From Acidovorax sp. RAC01 (GTDB lineage Bacteria > Pseudomonadota > Gammaproteobacteria > Burkholderiales > Burkholderiaceae_C), in assembly GCF_001714725.1 (NCBI RefSeq), contig NZ_CP016447.1:3405501-3469500 (forward strand): DNA of 64,000 nucleotides, written 5' to 3'. The notes under the pieces were generated by a model. That model worked only from the letters and a program-made list of their open reading frames with translations. It searched no databases and had not been told where the DNA came from. Position numbers and translations under genes: made by a program. Of this stretch, positions 52,021 to 60,159 are shown one piece after another (the stretch's first letter is position 1; every line of letters starts with the position of its first letter).

Positions 52021-53508
52021 ATGAACAACGCGCTTACCCCCGAGTCGCCGGGCCCATCCACTGCGTCGCTTTCGCACACCGTCCTGGGCGACCGGGTCAT
52101 CCTCGTAGCCATCGTGGTCAGCGCCGTCACCGCCGTCGTGCTGGGCGCGAAATTTGTCGAGTCGACCGTGGCGTGGGTGGCGGCCGGCCTGCTGCTGGCC
52201 CTGGCGGTGCTGGCGTTCGTCAGCATGCAGGGCACGCTGGGCTCTCGCATGGTGCTGGCGTTTGTGCAGACCTCCATGGTGGCGCTGCACATCCAGCTGG
52301 CGCAGGGCATGACCGAGTTCCACTTTGGTGTGTTCGTCACGCTGGCCATCCTGCTGGTGTACCTGGACTGGCGCCCGATCGTTTTTGCCGCGGCGCTGTT
52401 TGCCGTGCACCATGTGCTGTTTGATCGCCTCCAGGCGGCGGGGTGAGGGCTTTACTGCCTGACCGAGCCCGACTTTGGCCGCGTGGTGATCCACGCCGTG
52501 TACGTGGTGATCCAGACCGCGCTGGAAGCCATGATGGCCGTGAGCCTGGGCCGCACCGCTGCGCAGGGGCAGGAGCTTCGCCAGCTGGTAAGTGTGGTGG
52601 ATCGCCCCGATGGCATTGCGCTGGACGCCGCCGTGGCCTTGCCCGTGACCACCGGCCCCGCCCAGGCCCTGCAGGCCACCATGCGCCGCATGGAAAGCGC
52701 CGTGGCATCGGTGCGCGCTTCGGCGCACCATGTGGAGTCGGCCTGCGCAGAGATTGCGTCTGGCAACAACGACCTCTCAGGGCGCACCGAGCAACAAGCC
52801 AGCGCGCTGCAGCAAGCTGCGGCATCGATGGAAGAGCTGGGTTCCACCGTGCGGGTGAATGCCGACAACGCCCGCGCTGCCAACCAGCTGGCTGTGGCCG
52901 CATCGGGTGTGGCATCACAAGGCGGCAGCGTGGTGGCCGAGGTGGTGCAGACCATGAAGGGCATTAACGACAGCAGCGCCAAGATCGCCGACATCATCGG
53001 TGTGATTGACGGCATCGCGTTCCAGACCAACATCCTTGCGCTCAATGCAGCAGTAGAAGCCGCCCGCGCTGGCGAACAGGGCCGCGGCTTTGCCGTGGTG
53101 GCCAGCGAGGTGCGCAGCCTGGCTGGCCGCAGCGCCGAGGCTGCCAAGCAGATCAAGACCCTGATCACCGACAGCGTGGAGCGCGCCGAACAAGGCAGCA
53201 AGCTGGCCGACAAGGCGGGCGCCACGATGACCGAAGTGGTCAGCGCCATCCGCCGCGTGACGGACATCATGGGCGAAATCAGCGCAGCCAGTGGCGAGCA
53301 GAGCGCGGGTGTGAGCCAGGTCGGCCAGGCGGTGTCGCACATGGACCAGTTCACCCAGCAGAACGCAGCGCTGGTGGAAGAGATGGCTGCCGCCGCCGAA
53401 AGGCTGTATTCGCAAGCCAGCGACCTGGTGGGGGCGGTGGAAGTGTTCCGTCTCACGTCCGACACCGGCACCAGCCCGGTGGCTTTCACGCCGCTGCTGC
53501 GCGGTTGA
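52021..53508 (+). pseudogene. Methyl-accepting chemotaxis protein gene interrupted by an in-frame TGA
   Basis: From the ATG at 52021 a membrane sensor with about six helices runs to HVLFDRLQAAG, where TGA (52444-52446) stops it. The same frame then continues without loss: [20 protein letters not shown] and a complete signalling domain (tip [20 protein letters not shown]) to 53508. The frame is unbroken, so a single base change to TGA explains it. A GTG at 52483 could restart a soluble signalling fragment, but no ribosome site precedes it. Read-through or a sequencing error are the alternatives. The protein has no HAMP domain. Confidence 0.8.
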
Positions 53509-53623
53509 CGGGCTGGCGCACGCCGGGTGTGGCGCGTCCCTTGGCCGGTTTGCGCTGTGCCATCCACTGTTTCATCAGATGTTTTGGGGATGAAGTAACA
53601 ACGAGATATTCGTTTGGGTTTTG

Positions 53624-53672
53624 AAGCCCGCCTCGCAGAATGGGTTGATCCCATCCATTGAGGCGGGCTTTT
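53624..53672 (+). terminator. Bidirectional terminator hairpin
   Basis: AAGCCCGCCTC (53624-53634) pairs with GAGGCGGGCTT (53660-53670), with a small inner hairpin and TTTTG after it. It ends the receptor transcript. Confidence 0.75.
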
Positions 53673-53725
53673 GCCTACCGCATGGCAACCACCAGCCCCG
53701 GCGCACCGACGCAGGCTGTGTGCCC

Positions 53726-54307
53726 ATGCGGCCCGCATGCCCGCGAATATCTGTGCCGTCATCCACTTCCATCATCATCGTGCCAGGCTGGCGCGGCTCC
53801 GGGCCGGGCCACTGGCAGAGCCTGTGGGCCCATCGCCTGCCGCACGCCCGCTGCGTAGAGCAGGACAACTGGGTGGCACCCACCCGCGCGGCCTGGGTCA
53901 GCCAGCTGGAGCAGACCGTGCTGGCGGCACCGCAGCCCGTGGTCATCGTGGCCCACAGCCTGGGCTGCATCGCCACCACGCACATGGGGCCCGAAGCCGC
54001 GGCCCGCGTGTGCGGCGCGCTGCTGGTGGCCCCGGCCGACCCCGAGCGCCGCGCCGTACTGAGCGACTTCGCCCCTGTGCCCTACGCAGCGCTGCCGTAT
54101 CGCAGCATCCTGGTGGCCAGCAGCAACGACCCGTACTGCCCGGTGCGGCTGGCGGGGGCCTATGCCCGCGCGTGGGGCAGCGAATTCGTGCGCATCCAGA
54201 ATGCCGGCCACATCAACGTCGATTCGGGACATGGCGAATGGCCGCTGGGCTGGGCGCTGCTGCAGTCGCTGCAGGGGGAGTTCAGGGCGGCGCAGGCTAC
54301 CGCATGA
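53726..54307 (+). CDS. RBBP9/YdeN-type serine hydrolase
   Basis: The ATG at 53726 gives 193 residues (a GTG at 53753 is also possible). The family pattern is IIIVPGWRGSGPGHWQSLWA near the N-terminus, nucleophile VAHSLGCIA, acid ASSNDPYCP and histidine NAGHINVDSGHGEWPLG. It is an alpha/beta hydrolase; the substrate is not known for most members. It stands alone ahead of the sulfate transporter operon. Confidence 0.88.
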   Translation: MRPACPRISVPSSTSIIIVPGWRGSGPGHWQSLWAHRLPHARCVEQDNWVAPTRAAWVSQLEQTVLAAPQPVVIVAHSLGCIATTHMGPEAAARVCGALLVAPADPERRAVLSDFAPVPYAALPYRSILVASSNDPYCPVRLAGAYARAWGSEFVRIQNAGHINVDSGHGEWPLGWALLQSLQGEFRAAQATA

Positions 54308-54313
54308 TGGGGG

Positions 54314-54375
54314 TGTTTGCTATTGAAGTAATAGCTATAAAGCCAATAAATCAGCGCGGTAAAGGCCGATTTAAC
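54314..54375 (+). repeat. Intergenic repeat family A, copy 8
   Basis: TTTGCTATTGAAGTAATAGC, then TATAAAGCCAATAAATCAGC, GCGGTAAAGGCCGATTTAAC. Orientation is as in copies 4-7. Confidence 0.75.
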
Positions 54376-54443
54376 CTGGGAATAGCCCTGCCTGGCCGCG
54401 ACGGGCCGTTGGCGTTCCATATGCCAAATACCGATTAATTAAC

Positions 54444-54485
54444 AAGAATATATTCTTTTGAGTTTTAACGGTGGCTGCGCACAAT
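54444..54485 (+). promoter_or_regulatory. Candidate promoter and activator site of the sulfate transporter operon
   Basis: A perfect 14-bp palindrome AAGAATATATTCTT (54444-54457) directly precedes a -35-like TTGAGT (54458-54463), followed after 16 bp by CACAAT (54480-54485). The place just upstream of -35 suits a CysB-type activator. This was judged by eye. Confidence 0.5.
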
Positions 54486-54519
54486 CCAGGCATCTGAAGC
54501 TTCAACCTGCGTGCCCTCC

Positions 54520-55518
54520 ATGACCACCACCTCCAAACTCAAGACTCTTCTGGCCGCGATTGCCCTGGCCTCCAGCGGCCTGGCAGTGGCACAGAATTCG
54601 TTGCTCAACGTGTCGTACGACGTGGCCCGCGAGTTCTACAAGGACTACAACGCCGCCTTTGCCGCGCACTACAAGAAGACCACCGGCCAGGACGTGAAGA
54701 TCGACCAGTCGCACGCCGGCTCCAGCGCCCAGGCGCGCGCCGTGAACGACGGTCTGGCCGCCGATGTGGTGACCATGAACACCACCACCGACGTGCAGTT
54801 CCTGGCCGACAACGGCGTGGTGGCGAAGGACTGGACCAAGAAGTTCCCGCACGATGCGTCGCCCACCACGTCCACCATGCTGTTCCTGGTGCGCAACGGC
54901 AACCCCAAGGGCATCAAGGACTGGGAAGACCTCATCAAGCCCGGCATCCAGGTGATCGTGGTCAACCCCAAGACCGGCGGCAACGGCCGCTATGCCTATC
55001 TGGCCGCGTGGGGCGCCATCCGCGAAAAGGGCGGCACCGAGGCGCAGGCCGCCGAGTTTGTGGGCAAGCTGTACAAGAACGTGCCCGTGCTGGCCAAGGG
55101 TGGCCGCGATGCCACCGCCACCTTCCTGCAGCGCAACCAGGGCGATGTGCTGATCACCTTTGAATCGGAAGTGGTCTCCATCGACCGCGAGTTCGGCGCC
55201 GGCAAGGTCGATTCCGTCTATCCGTCGGTCAGCATCATTGCCGAGAACCCCGTGGCCGTGGTCGAACGCACGGTGGCCAAGAAGGGTACGGCCCAGCTGG
55301 CCAAGGCGTACCTGGACTACCTGTACTCCGACGAGGCGCAGGAAATCGCGGCCAAGCACGCCATCCGCCCACGCTCGGAAGCCGTGCTCAAGAAGTACGC
55401 CGACACGTTCAAGCCGCTCAAGCAGTTCACTGTGGCCAAGTATTTTGGTTCGCTGACCGAAGCGCAGAAGGTGCACTTCAACGACGGCGGGCAGTTCGAC
55501 AAGATCTATTCCAAGTAA
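54520..55518 (+). CDS. sbp: Sulfate-binding periplasmic protein
   Basis: The ATG at 54520 (332 residues) is preferred to a GTG at 54511. A signal peptide (TLLAAIALASSGLAVAQNS) is followed by LLNVSYDVAREFYKDYNAAF, QSHAGSSAQARAVNDGLAAD and GGRDATATFLQRNQGDVLIT, all hallmarks of Sbp/CysP. It binds sulfate or thiosulfate for CysTWA. It is first in the operon; repeat B3 separates it from cysT. Confidence 0.95.
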   Translation: MTTTSKLKTLLAAIALASSGLAVAQNSLLNVSYDVAREFYKDYNAAFAAHYKKTTGQDVKIDQSHAGSSAQARAVNDGLAADVVTMNTTTDVQFLADNGVVAKDWTKKFPHDASPTTSTMLFLVRNGNPKGIKDWEDLIKPGIQVIVVNPKTGGNGRYAYLAAWGAIREKGGTEAQAAEFVGKLYKNVPVLAKGGRDATATFLQRNQGDVLITFESEVVSIDREFGAGKVDSVYPSVSIIAENPVAVVERTVAKKGTAQLAKAYLDYLYSDEAQEIAAKHAIRPRSEAVLKKYADTFKPLKQFTVAKYFGSLTEAQKVHFNDGGQFDKIYSK

Positions 55519-55528
55519 TTCGGAACAA

Positions 55529-55660
55529 CCCCCTGAGCCGCTGCGCGGCTTCCCCCTTCTCTCGAATTGCCGCGCAATTCGGGAAGGGGGACGGCCCCCG
55601 GTGCTGCGGGGCGGCCCTTGCACGGGGGCACTGGCCTCGGCCCTGCCAGTTTCGGGCGGC
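55529..55660 (+). repeat. Intergenic repeat family B, copy 3
   Basis: CCCCCTGAGCCGCTGCGCGG, a CTCTCGAATTGCCGCGCAAT palindromic insert, GGGAAGGGGGACGGCCCCCG, TGCGGGGCGGCCCTTGC. It lies 11 bp after the sbp stop and before cysT. Confidence 0.8.
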
Positions 55661-55681
55661 ATTGCCCAACAGATAAATCCT

Positions 55682-56533
55682 ATGAATAACCAAAATGGCG
55701 GCCGTAGAGGCGCCAAGCGCGTTTTGCCTGGTTTCGGGCTCACGCTGGGCTACACGCTCTTTTATCTGAGCATCATCGTGCTGATTCCGCTGTCGGCACT
55801 GATCTTCAAGACCTTCACGCTGACCTGGGACCAGTTCTGGGAGGCGGTGACCGCGCCGCGGGTGATGGCGTCCTACCGGCTCACGTTTGGCGCGTCGTTC
55901 ATTGCGGCGCTGGTCAATCTGTTCTTCGGGCTGCTGATTGCCTGGGTGCTGGTGCGCTACAAGTTTCCGGGCAAGAAGATCGTGGATGCGCTGGTGGACC
56001 TGCCGTTTGCGCTGCCCACTGCCGTGGCGGGCATCTCGCTCACGGCGCTGCTGGCCAGCAATGGCTGGATCGGCCAGATCCTGGAGCCCATGGGCATCCA
56101 GCTGGCGTTCAAGCCCGGCGGCATCGTGATTGCGCTGATCTTTATCGGCCTGCCGTTTGTGGTGCGCACCGTGCAGCCCGTGCTGGAAGACGCCGAGAAA
56201 GAGCTGGAAGAAGCCGCCACCTGCCTGGGCGCCACGCGCCTGCAAACCTTCACCAAGGTGATTCTTCCGTCCATCACGCCTGCGCTGCTCACCGGCTTTG
56301 CCATGGCGTTTGCGCGCGCAGTGGGCGAGTACGGCTCGGTCATCTTCATCGCCGGCAACATGCCCATGGTTTCTGAAATCACGCCGCTCATCATCATCGG
56401 CAAGCTCGAGCAGTACGACTTTGCGGGCGCCACGGCGGTGGCCGTGGTCATGCTGGTCATCTCGTTCGTGCTGCTGCTCATCATCAACGCGCTGCAGGCC
56501 TGGCAGCGCCGCAACGCAGGAGCACCGGCATGA
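55682..56533 (+). CDS. cysT: Sulfate ABC transporter permease CysT
   Basis: The ATG at 55682 gives 283 residues with six membrane helices. VLPGFGLTLGYTLFYLSIIV is the typical start, DLPFALPTAVAGISLTALL the family motif, and EEAATCLGATRLQTFTKVIL the EAA loop. It pairs with CysW. Its end overlaps cysW by 4 bp. Confidence 0.95.
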   Translation: MNNQNGGRRGAKRVLPGFGLTLGYTLFYLSIIVLIPLSALIFKTFTLTWDQFWEAVTAPRVMASYRLTFGASFIAALVNLFFGLLIAWVLVRYKFPGKKIVDALVDLPFALPTAVAGISLTALLASNGWIGQILEPMGIQLAFKPGGIVIALIFIGLPFVVRTVQPVLEDAEKELEEAATCLGATRLQTFTKVILPSITPALLTGFAMAFARAVGEYGSVIFIAGNMPMVSEITPLIIIGKLEQYDFAGATAVAVVMLVISFVLLLIINALQAWQRRNAGAPA

Positions 56534-57438
56534 GCGGCGCCAACACCAAAGTCGTTCGCCGCGCTCGCGCCGGCACCACCGAAGCGCCGTGGGTGCGCTA
56601 CACGCTGATCACGCTGGCGCTGTCCTTCATGCTGCTGTTCCTGGTGCTGCCGCTGGCTGCGGTGTTCACCGAGGCGCTGCGCAAGGGGCTCGATGCCTAC
56701 ATTGCCGGGCTGCGCGATCCGGATGCGTGGTCGGCCATCAAGCTCACGCTGATTACCGCCGTCATCGCCGTGCCGCTGAACCTGGTGTTCGGCGTGGCGG
56801 CGGCCTGGTGCATTGCCAAGTACGAGTTCCGTGGCAAGGCCTTTTTGACCACGCTGGTGGACCTGCCGTTTTCGGTGTCTCCGGTGGTGGCGGGCCTGGT
56901 CTATGTGCTGATGTTTGGCGCCAACGGCTGGCTGGGCCCCTGGCTCATGGCCAACGACATCAAGATCATCTTTGCCGTGCCCGGCATCGTGCTGGCCACC
57001 ACGTTCGTGACGTTCCCGTTCATTGCGCGTGAACTCATCCCGCTGATGCAGGCCCAGGGCAACGACGAGGAACAGGCCGCCATCGTGCTGGGCGCCACCG
57101 GCTGGCAGACCTTCTGGTACGTGACGCTGCCCAACATCAAGTGGGGCCTGCTGTACGGCGTGATCCTGTGCAACGCGCGGGCCATGGGCGAGTTTGGCGC
57201 GGTGTCGGTGGTGTCGGGCCACATCCGCGGGCAGACCAACACCATCCCGCTGCATGTGGAAATCCTCTACAACGAATACCAGTCGGTGGCTGCCTTTGCT
57301 GCCGCATCTCTGCTGGCGCTGCTGGCATTGGTCACGCTGGTGATCAAGACCATTGCCGAACACCGCAACGAACAGGCCATGAAGGCCGCTGCCGAAATGC
57401 CCCCCGAGCGGCCCGCACCTGCACCCGCCGCACGCTGA
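56530..57438 (+). CDS. cysW: Sulfate ABC transporter permease CysW
   Basis: The product has 302 residues; the start overlaps the cysT stop (ATGA). DLPFSVSPVVAGLVYVLMFG and AIVLGATGWQTFWYVTLPNI (EAA loop) identify it, as does the C-terminal NTIPLHVEILYNEYQSVAAF. It has six helices and forms a heterodimer with CysT. The C-terminus is Pro/Ala-rich. Confidence 0.95.
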   Translation: MSGANTKVVRRARAGTTEAPWVRYTLITLALSFMLLFLVLPLAAVFTEALRKGLDAYIAGLRDPDAWSAIKLTLITAVIAVPLNLVFGVAAAWCIAKYEFRGKAFLTTLVDLPFSVSPVVAGLVYVLMFGANGWLGPWLMANDIKIIFAVPGIVLATTFVTFPFIARELIPLMQAQGNDEEQAAIVLGATGWQTFWYVTLPNIKWGLLYGVILCNARAMGEFGAVSVVSGHIRGQTNTIPLHVEILYNEYQSVAAFAAASLLALLALVTLVIKTIAEHRNEQAMKAAAEMPPERPAPAPAAR

Positions 57439-57453
57439 AGGAAGACACCCACC

Positions 57454-58578
57454 ATGAGCATCGAAATCCGTAACGTCAGCAAACAGTTCGGCGACTTCCA
57501 GGCCCTGCGCGATGTGAGCCTTGATATCGCCTCGGGCGAACTGATCGCACTGCTTGGCCCCTCGGGCTGCGGCAAGACCACGCTGCTGCGCATCATTGCC
57601 GGGCTGGAAACGCCCGACGTGGGCACCATCCATTTCAGCGGCGAAGACACCACCGACGTGCACGTGCGCGAGCGCAACGTGGGCTTTGTGTTCCAGCACT
57701 ACGCGCTGTTCCGCCACATGACGGTGTTCGAGAACGTCGCCTTTGGCCTGCGCGTCAAGCCGCGCAGCGAGCGCCCCAGCGAAGCGCAGATCAAGAAAAA
57801 GGTGACGGACCTGCTCAAGCTCGTGCAACTGGACTGGCTGGCCGAGCGCTATCCGTCGCAGCTCTCGGGCGGCCAGCGCCAGCGCATTGCCCTGGCCCGT
57901 GCCCTGGCGGTGGAGCCCAAGGTGCTGCTGCTCGACGAGCCTTTTGGCGCGCTGGATGCCAAGGTGCGCAAGGAACTGCGCCGCTGGCTGCGCCGCCTGC
58001 ACGATGAACTGCACGTCACCAGCATCTTCGTGACGCACGACCAGGAAGAAGCGCTGGAAGTGGCCGACCGCGTGGTGGTCATCAACCAGGGCAAGATCGA
58101 GCAAAGCGGCTCGCCCCAGCAGGTGTGGGACCACCCCGCCAGCCCGTTCGTCTACGGATTTCTGGGCGACGTGAACCTGTTCCATGGCCGCGCACACGAA
58201 GGCCTGGTGCACCTCGATGGCGTGCAGATCGATTCGCCCGAGCACGCTGCCACGCAGGACACCAAGGCCTTTGCTTACGTGCGCCCGCACGACCTGGACG
58301 TGCAGCGCTACTCACCCGGCGCGGGTGTGGACGCCGACGGCCGCCCGCGCGGCATCGTGGCCCAGCTCAGCCGCGCCATCGTGGTCGGGCCCATCGCCCG
58401 GCTGGAACTAATTCCCTCCGACGATCACCAACCAGCGGACAATGCGTCCCCGGAGAACCTGATCGAAGCGCAGATCCCTGCGCAGCAGTTCAGGGAGATG
58501 GGGTTCAAAGAGGGCGAAACGCTGGTGGTCACACCACGCCGCGCCCGCGTTTTTCTGGATCACGCTGCTGGGATTTGA
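57454..58578 (+). CDS. cysA: Sulfate/thiosulfate ABC transporter ATPase CysA
   Basis: The protein has 374 residues, lying 15 bp after cysW. Motifs are Walker [11 protein letters not shown]-loop [20 protein letters not shown], signature [15 protein letters not shown], Walker [13 protein letters not shown] and switch VTHD. A C-terminal TOBE-like regulatory domain follows ([18 protein letters not shown]). It completes the sulfate importer. Confidence 0.95.
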   Translation: MSIEIRNVSKQFGDFQALRDVSLDIASGELIALLGPSGCGKTTLLRIIAGLETPDVGTIHFSGEDTTDVHVRERNVGFVFQHYALFRHMTVFENVAFGLRVKPRSERPSEAQIKKKVTDLLKLVQLDWLAERYPSQLSGGQRQRIALARALAVEPKVLLLDEPFGALDAKVRKELRRWLRRLHDELHVTSIFVTHDQEEALEVADRVVVINQGKIEQSGSPQQVWDHPASPFVYGFLGDVNLFHGRAHEGLVHLDGVQIDSPEHAATQDTKAFAYVRPHDLDVQRYSPGAGVDADGRPRGIVAQLSRAIVVGPIARLELIPSDDHQPADNASPENLIEAQIPAQQFREMGFKEGETLVVTPRRARVFLDHAAGI

Positions 58579-58581
58579 TTC

Positions 58582-58695
58582 CCCCCTGAGCCGCTTCGCG
58601 TCTTCCCCCTGAGGGGGACGACGGCCTTTGCTGCGGGGCGGCCCTTGCTGGCCGTCCTCGCGCCGGGGCCGTGACGGTTTCAGGGGCAACGCCCC
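58582..58695 (+). repeat. Intergenic repeat family B, copy 4
   Basis: CCCCCTGAGCCGCTTCGCGT, CTTCCCCCTGAGGGGGACGA (perfect short hairpin), TGCGGGGCGGCCCTTGCTGG. It lies right after the cysA stop and before dsbB. Confidence 0.8.
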
Positions 58696-58722
58696 GGGGC
58701 GGCTTATGTGGATGGGATAAGA

Positions 58723-59262
58723 ATGATGGTGTTGAACTGGATCGATCAGGCCCCGCGCCGTGTGCTGGCACTGATCAGCGCGGCCTGCGTGGCCATGCTG
58801 GCTTTTGGCATGTACCTGCAGCACGTGGTGGGCCTGGAGCCTTGCCCGATGTGCATCGTGCAGCGCTATGCTCTCATTGGTGTAGCAATCTTTGCAGCAC
58901 TGGCAAGCGCCAGGGGCCAAAAAGGCTGGTGGATGGGGTTTGGCGCGCTGGCGCTGCTGTCGTCGGGCTTTGGCGCTTTTGTGGCGGCCCGCCAGAGCTG
59001 GCTGCAGTGGTACCCGCCCGAGGTTGCCACCTGCGGCCGCGACTTCTACGGAATGATCGAAAACTACCCCATCAGCCGCGCCATTCCCATGATCTTCCGC
59101 GGCTCGGGCGACTGCGCTGCCATCGACTGGACGTTTCTGGGGGGCTCGATTGCCAACTGGTCGTTCATCTGCTTTGTGGGCTTTGGCCTGGTGCTGCTGG
59201 CCGTGCTCGCGCGCGGGATGAAGGCTGGCGGCAAGGGCGGGGCAGCGTACTCGGCGGCCTAA
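58723..59262 (+). CDS. dsbB: Disulfide bond formation protein DsbB
   Basis: The product has about 179 residues; neighbouring in-frame ATGs at 58708 and 58726 make the start uncertain. It has four membrane helices. The first catalytic pair is CPMC (GLEPCPMCIVQRYAL); the second cysteines are in EVATCGRDF and RGSGDCAAIDW. It reoxidises DsbA and passes electrons to quinone. A terminator follows the stop. Confidence 0.93.
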   Translation: MMVLNWIDQAPRRVLALISAACVAMLAFGMYLQHVVGLEPCPMCIVQRYALIGVAIFAALASARGQKGWWMGFGALALLSSGFGAFVAARQSWLQWYPPEVATCGRDFYGMIENYPISRAIPMIFRGSGDCAAIDWTFLGGSIANWSFICFVGFGLVLLAVLARGMKAGGKGGAAYSAA

Positions 59263-59283
59263 GGCTGTCTGCCCTGCAGGCAT

Positions 59284-59316
59284 GAAAAAGGCGCCCCGCG
59301 AGGGCGCCTTTTTTTG
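59284..59316. terminator. Bidirectional terminator between dsbB and the convergent gene
   Basis: A perfect GGCGCC-containing stem is flanked by AAAAA on one side and TTTTTTT on the other. It serves convergent transcripts on both strands. Confidence 0.85.
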
Positions 59317-59337
59317 GGCGTCAACGCAGGGCCGGGG

Positions 59338-60141
59338 CTATGTCTTGAGACCACGAATGGCCTCGTTGATGTCGCGCAGGTTGGTCTCGATCTTGGAGCC
59401 CAGCAGGTAGATGGCCAGCAGCATGAAGGTGGCAAAGGCCACACCCGCTGCAATGGCGCTGGCCATGGCGTTGGCCCGCGCCTGGGCAATGCGCAGGGCT
59501 TCCTCGGCCCGTTCCCTTTCGACGCGGTCACGCTCGGCCTGCTCGAACGCGGCTTTTTCGTCCTCGATGCTGTCCCAGGCCTTGATGTGGAAGTTCAGCA
59601 CGGGGTAGAACACGCTCTTGATCTTGCCTTCCTTGCGCATCGCGATGATGGTCGGGTCGGCCAGTGCGGCGCAGGTGAACTCGGTCGTTGCCTTCACCCA
59701 CCGTTCGCCGCGGCGCGGGTCTCCGGCCAGTTTTTCCACCTGCGCGCGCAGCTCTTCCACGCGCTGCGCTGCGACCGCGTTGTCCTCGTGTTCGATCTGG
59801 GCCCCGACCTTGATGCCGAACTCGATGGAGCACCGGTACAACCGGGTGACTTCTTCAAGGTACCTCAAGGAAGGGGCCATCGGCTTTGGGACGCTGGCCG
59901 GGGACTGTGCCTCGCCGGTCTTGTCGTCCTTGAGCAGCATCTTGCGCAGGTCGTCCATGCTGACCTGCCGGTCGGGTGCCTTCTGGGCGGGAGCCGGTTC
60001 GTTGGGCATCTTGGCGCTTTGGTACGCGACATTGATGCCCAGGACGATGACCGACAGCAGCGCCAGCGCCATGCACGCCAGCACCGTCACCTTGACGATC
60101 TTCAGGAATAGTTCTTCGGTCCGCTTGGTCTCTATTGCCAT
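59338..60141 (-). CDS. Membrane protein with coiled-coil segment, unknown
   Basis: The protein has 267 residues: TM1 about 15-37 (VKVTVLACMALALLSVIVLG), a soluble middle domain (VTRLYRCSIEFGIKVGAQIE, NFHIKAWDSIEDEKAAFEQA), a charged helix (AERDRVERERAEEALRIAQA), then TM2 (AIAAGVAFATFMLLAIYLLG). I recognise no family. It lies 18 bp after the Ala/Lys-rich gene, so the two probably work together in the envelope. Confidence 0.75.
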   Translation of the reverse strand: MAIETKRTEELFLKIVKVTVLACMALALLSVIVLGINVAYQSAKMPNEPAPAQKAPDRQVSMDDLRKMLLKDDKTGEAQSPASVPKPMAPSLRYLEEVTRLYRCSIEFGIKVGAQIEHEDNAVAAQRVEELRAQVEKLAGDPRRGERWVKATTEFTCAALADPTIIAMRKEGKIKSVFYPVLNFHIKAWDSIEDEKAAFEQAERDRVERERAEEALRIAQARANAMASAIAAGVAFATFMLLAIYLLGSKIETNLRDINEAIRGLKT

Positions 60142-60159
60142 GGTTTCTCCTGCTTCTCG

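Noticed and set aside
52444..52446. TGA read as selenocysteine in the chemoreceptor
   Set aside because: No plausible SECIS hairpin was seen right after it and chemoreceptors are not selenoproteins; a nonsense change is simpler.
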